From NCBI RefSeq assembly GCF_000260415.1, contig NZ_BACP01000058.1, positions 1 through 58,138 of the forward strand: a stretch of DNA of 58,138 nt. Reading direction: 5' to 3'. The DNA is from Liquorilactobacillus mali KCTC 3596 = DSM 20444 (GTDB lineage: Bacteria > Bacillota > Bacilli > Lactobacillales > Lactobacillaceae). Under the pieces are notes generated by a model that had not been told where the DNA came from, did no database searches, and was given only the letters and a program-made list of their open reading frames with translations. Position 1 is the stretch's first letter; each line of letters starts with the position of its first letter. Below, in pieces: positions 55,680-58,138 of this stretch. Made by a program: the position numbers and the translations under genes.

Positions 55680-55768
55680 TTGTTCATTCCTCCTGTTTTT
55701 TCTTTTCATTGGATATAGTGTAACAAAGATATTCATTGTTAGATAATACTTGTTTATTTAGTGATATA

Positions 55769-55783
55769 ATAGGCAATACCTAT
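55769..55783. promoter_or_regulatory. LysR-type operator candidate
   Basis: ATAGG-CAATA-CCTAT is a 5+5+5 inverted repeat in the divergent region between metE-like and lysR genes. It touches the TATAAT (55765-55770) likely used for lysR. This fits a LysR regulator that controls itself and its neighbour. Confidence 0.55.
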
Positions 55784-55801
55784 AACCCAAGGAGGAAAAC
55801 G

Positions 55802-56728
55802 ATGAGAATCCAACAACTACATTATCTTGAAAAAATAGCTGAAACTGGTTCAATGAACGAAGCAGCTAAACAACTCTTCATTAGCCAGCCCTCACTCTCA
55901 CAAGCAATGAAGGAGCTCGAAAAAGAATATAAGATTCAACTTTTTTACCGTAGTAAATTAGGAATCACCTTAACCGCTGAAGGACGCGAATTCATCAACT
56001 ATTCACGTAGTATCTTGGATCAAGTCAACTTGTTAAATGAACGCTTCGGTAAGGAGGCAGTTCGTAAACAAATCTTCAGTGTTTCTGGCCAGCACTATGC
56101 CTTTGTCGTGCACGCTTTTGTTGAACTAGTTAAAAAACTCGGTGAAGATGAGTATAATTTCACACTACGCGAAACACAGACTGAAAATGTTTTAAATGAT
56201 ATTCAGACCTTTAGAAGCGAGTTAGGTGTAATCTACCTGAATAACTTCAATAAAACAGTCTTACTGCGTTTAATTTCTGAAAAAAATCTTGAATTTATTC
56301 CATTATTCATTGCTTACCCCCATGTATTCGTCGGACGTGACAATCCTTTGACAAATAAAAAAAGGATCACACTTGCTGATCTCGAAGACTACACTTATCT
56401 TTCCTACGAGCAAGGCGATACCAATTCATTTTATTTCTCAGAAGAAATTCTCAGCACATTACAACACAAAAAATGGATTCAAATCAGTGATCGTGCGACA
56501 ATTTTTAATCTAATGGTTGGGCTCAACGGATATACAATCAGTTCAGGCATCATCAGTAGTGAACTCAATGATGAAAAAATTGTCGCAATTCCACTCGATG
56601 TTCCTGATAGAATGACTCTTGGTTACCTTAAACATAAGAAGATTGAACTTAGTGACACCGCTAAAGATTATTTAGATTTACTTAAACAGCATATTCGTGG
56701 ATACGGTTTTGGGATTATTGGAGAATAA
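55802..56728 (+). CDS. LysR-family transcriptional regulator
   Basis: 308 residues. The N-terminal winged HTH (about 1-60) has MNEAAKQLFISQPSLSQAMKELEKEY, the classical LysR recognition pattern. The C-terminal part is the periplasmic-binding-like effector domain. The ATG at 55802 follows AAGGAGG by 6 nt; a frame extension upstream to 55736 is unlikely. The divergent neighbour is MetE-like, so sulfur-amino-acid control (CmbR/MtaR-like) is plausible. Confidence 0.92.
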   Translation: MRIQQLHYLEKIAETGSMNEAAKQLFISQPSLSQAMKELEKEYKIQLFYRSKLGITLTAEGREFINYSRSILDQVNLLNERFGKEAVRKQIFSVSGQHYAFVVHAFVELVKKLGEDEYNFTLRETQTENVLNDIQTFRSELGVIYLNNFNKTVLLRLISEKNLEFIPLFIAYPHVFVGRDNPLTNKKRITLADLEDYTYLSYEQGDTNSFYFSEEILSTLQHKKWIQISDRATIFNLMVGLNGYTISSGIISSELNDEKIVAIPLDVPDRMTLGYLKHKKIELSDTAKDYLDLLKQHIRGYGFGIIGE

Positions 56729-56807
56729 ATAAGTGTTTTCATTTAACATTTTTCTTATATTTTAAAAAAACTATGCTAATCAGTGAAACACAAAGTTTGT
56801 AATATAG

Positions 56808-57962
56808 CTACTTAGTTTTTAAAACTCCAAAATGCCGTACAATAAATGGTGCCTTTATCGGCTTTAATTCGGTCCAAGTATTTCCTCGACCTGTCTTTTT
56901 CGTATAGTGGATACCATTGTAAATAGTCTGTCCTTTTTTATTAAATTTATAGGTATCTACATAAAGTCTTATAGTATTGCCACTAAAAATTGCTTCTGGT
57001 CCTTCAGAGCCATCATATCCCTTAAGATTTACGTTTAGTGTTACAGATTTATAAGGCCCCAGATAATTATCAGAAGTAGCCATTGTTAACTTATTCGTTG
57101 TAACATCCTCATTCTTGTAAAAAAGAACATATTTCCCATCGTGATATGTCAAGTTTCCATCAATCATGTTATTGGGCAAATTATTTCCAGTTATACCCTG
57201 CCAATTATTTAGGATACGACCAGTTTTTTGGTTAAAGTCAGATACATAAAGATGAAATTTGCCAGTAACTGTAGACTTTCCAGCCATAATTATATGATAT
57301 TTTCCCTTGGCATCCTTGAAAAATTCAGGAGCCCACTCAAAATGGTTGACAAAAATCTTCGAATGAGGCCATTTTATCTTTTCCCACTGTTTAAAATTCT
57401 TTGTTCGTACTATCCCCTTGGTATAGACAATGTACCAATAATCAGCTATTTTAATAATACTTGGATCACGGACATTCAATCTTGGATAGCTAACATGTAA
57501 TTTTTTCCAGTTAATACCATTCTCTGAATAGATCAGTCTCAAACTGTCTTTTCCTGTTTTCTTACCATTATACGTTCGTGCAGTATTATAAGGATCACTT
57601 TGAAATCCATTTTTAGCTGTAACTGTCATTGGTTGGAAAGTTGCTGCAACGTATTTTGCCTTGTTAAAACTAGCAATTTCCTTTTTATAATTTTTTGATG
57701 TGAATTTTAGAGTTATCTTCTGATTCGTAGTATGAAAAAAAATAAATGATTTAGTTGGCTTATATCCGGGAACCTTCTTTTCAAGTCGCCCACTACTTAA
57801 TAACGTGTATGGAACACCATAGTACTTTCTTGCTTTTACTAGCAATTTTGTTCCATTTTCATCCACAAAATTAACAGTAATAGTTGTTTTCTTAGCTACA
57901 CTCAAATATATACAAATAGCACTAATAACTATAAGAATTCCAATTCCAATTTTCTTAAACAA
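56808..57962 (-). CDS. Anchored MucBP-GH43-like surface protein
   Basis: 384 residues. An N-terminal signal/anchor segment (about 4-23) is followed by a short MucBP-like domain (about 27-92, TTITVNFVDENGTKLL and KVPGYKPTKSFIFF). A five-bladed beta-propeller of the GH43/GH-F type fills the rest: VRDPSIIK, HFEWAPEFFKD, MIDGNLTYHDGKYVLFYK and GSEGPEAIF. The Asp, Asp, Glu pattern of GH43 glycosidases seems kept. TTG start with GGAGG 9 nt upstream. Likely an extracellular arabinan/xylan-type or host-glycan hydrolase. Confidence 0.78.
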   Translation of the reverse strand: MFKKIGIGILIVISAICIYLSVAKKTTITVNFVDENGTKLLVKARKYYGVPYTLLSSGRLEKKVPGYKPTKSFIFFHTTNQKITLKFTSKNYKKEIASFNKAKYVAATFQPMTVTAKNGFQSDPYNTARTYNGKKTGKDSLRLIYSENGINWKKLHVSYPRLNVRDPSIIKIADYWYIVYTKGIVRTKNFKQWEKIKWPHSKIFVNHFEWAPEFFKDAKGKYHIIMAGKSTVTGKFHLYVSDFNQKTGRILNNWQGITGNNLPNNMIDGNLTYHDGKYVLFYKNEDVTTNKLTMATSDNYLGPYKSVTLNVNLKGYDGSEGPEAIFSGNTIRLYVDTYKFNKKGQTIYNGIHYTKKTGRGNTWTELKPIKAPFIVRHFGVLKTK

Positions 57963-58138
57963 TCCTTGATTCCTCCAATATTGACAAATTCACATATTTT
58001 TATTAGCAATAGTTATTAAAAATTAACTATATTATTATCAATGCTATCTCAGTTTCTTTTGATATTATTATACAACTTTATAGTTTCCATTAAAATTATT
58101 GCTTGCCTAAAAAATTTTGTACTAGTTGAGAATGAAAA
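57963..58138. other. AT-rich edge of the window
   Basis: Upstream region of the GH43-like gene. It presumably holds its promoter; I see no other gene or clear motif. Confidence 0.4.

Overview
The window looks like a chromosomal segment of a low-GC Gram-positive bacterium of the family Lactobacillaceae. Evidence for this: AT-rich intergenic DNA, strong GGAGG ribosome-binding sites, frequent TTG starts, a LysM aggregation-promoting-factor (Apf) protein, T-box leaders, a CopY/cop-box copper operon, a cre/PTS sugar operon and a PerR/Fur regulator. I cannot fix the genus. Most genes lie on the minus strand. I see no phage, intact insertion sequence, CRISPR array or rRNA.

Layout. 0.3-8 kb holds housekeeping and stress genes: T-box-controlled tyrS, perR, sbcDC behind a LexA-type box, and ackA. 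8-16 kb holds a CorA-type transporter, Apf, a TetR-controlled ABC exporter with its palindromic operator, a serine hydrolase, an M20 amidohydrolase, a small unknown gene and wecB. 16.5-20.7 kb holds tRNA-Arg(CCT), a DEAD-box helicase paired with a Gfo/Idh/MocA oxidoreductase, a small DUF4828-like protein and ogt. 20.8-25.8 kb is an aminotransferase plus amino-acid ABC transporter operon, with a divergent PucR-type regulator; its ATPase gene is frameshifted. 26-29.5 kb is an M20 dipeptidase and OppA pair behind a leader that looks like a classical translation-coupled attenuator with a 28-codon leader ORF. 29.7-34.9 kb is the copper operon copY-copB-copA-copZ with two cop boxes. 35-38.4 kb is a glutamine-synthetase-like ligase, an APC permease and an isochorismatase-like hydrolase. 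39.4-45.8 kb is a PTS IIA-IIB-IIC system with a GH38 alpha-mannosidase and a frameshifted PRD regulator behind a cre site.

46-58 kb holds a DUF2785 protein, a second T-box leader with a 28-codon ORF and a second OppA, a Zur-type operator in front of a zinc-free ribosomal protein L33 and a 39-residue basic protein, an unusual AbrB-like/DUF998 membrane protein, an S66 peptidase, an anchored surface protein, a FlaR-like kinase, a MetE-like methyltransferase with a divergent LysR regulator, and a MucBP-GH43 surface protein.

Themes. Peptide and amino-acid acquisition is prominent: two OppA proteins, several M20 enzymes and an amino-acid ABC system. It is controlled by RNA leaders (T-box and putative attenuator). 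Metal homeostasis is the second theme (PerR, cop boxes, Zur box, CorA). A diverged intergenic repeat of about 165 bp occurs three times, with further partial traces. Two genes carry single-base deletions in A-runs, which could be real inactivation, slippage sites or sequencing errors.
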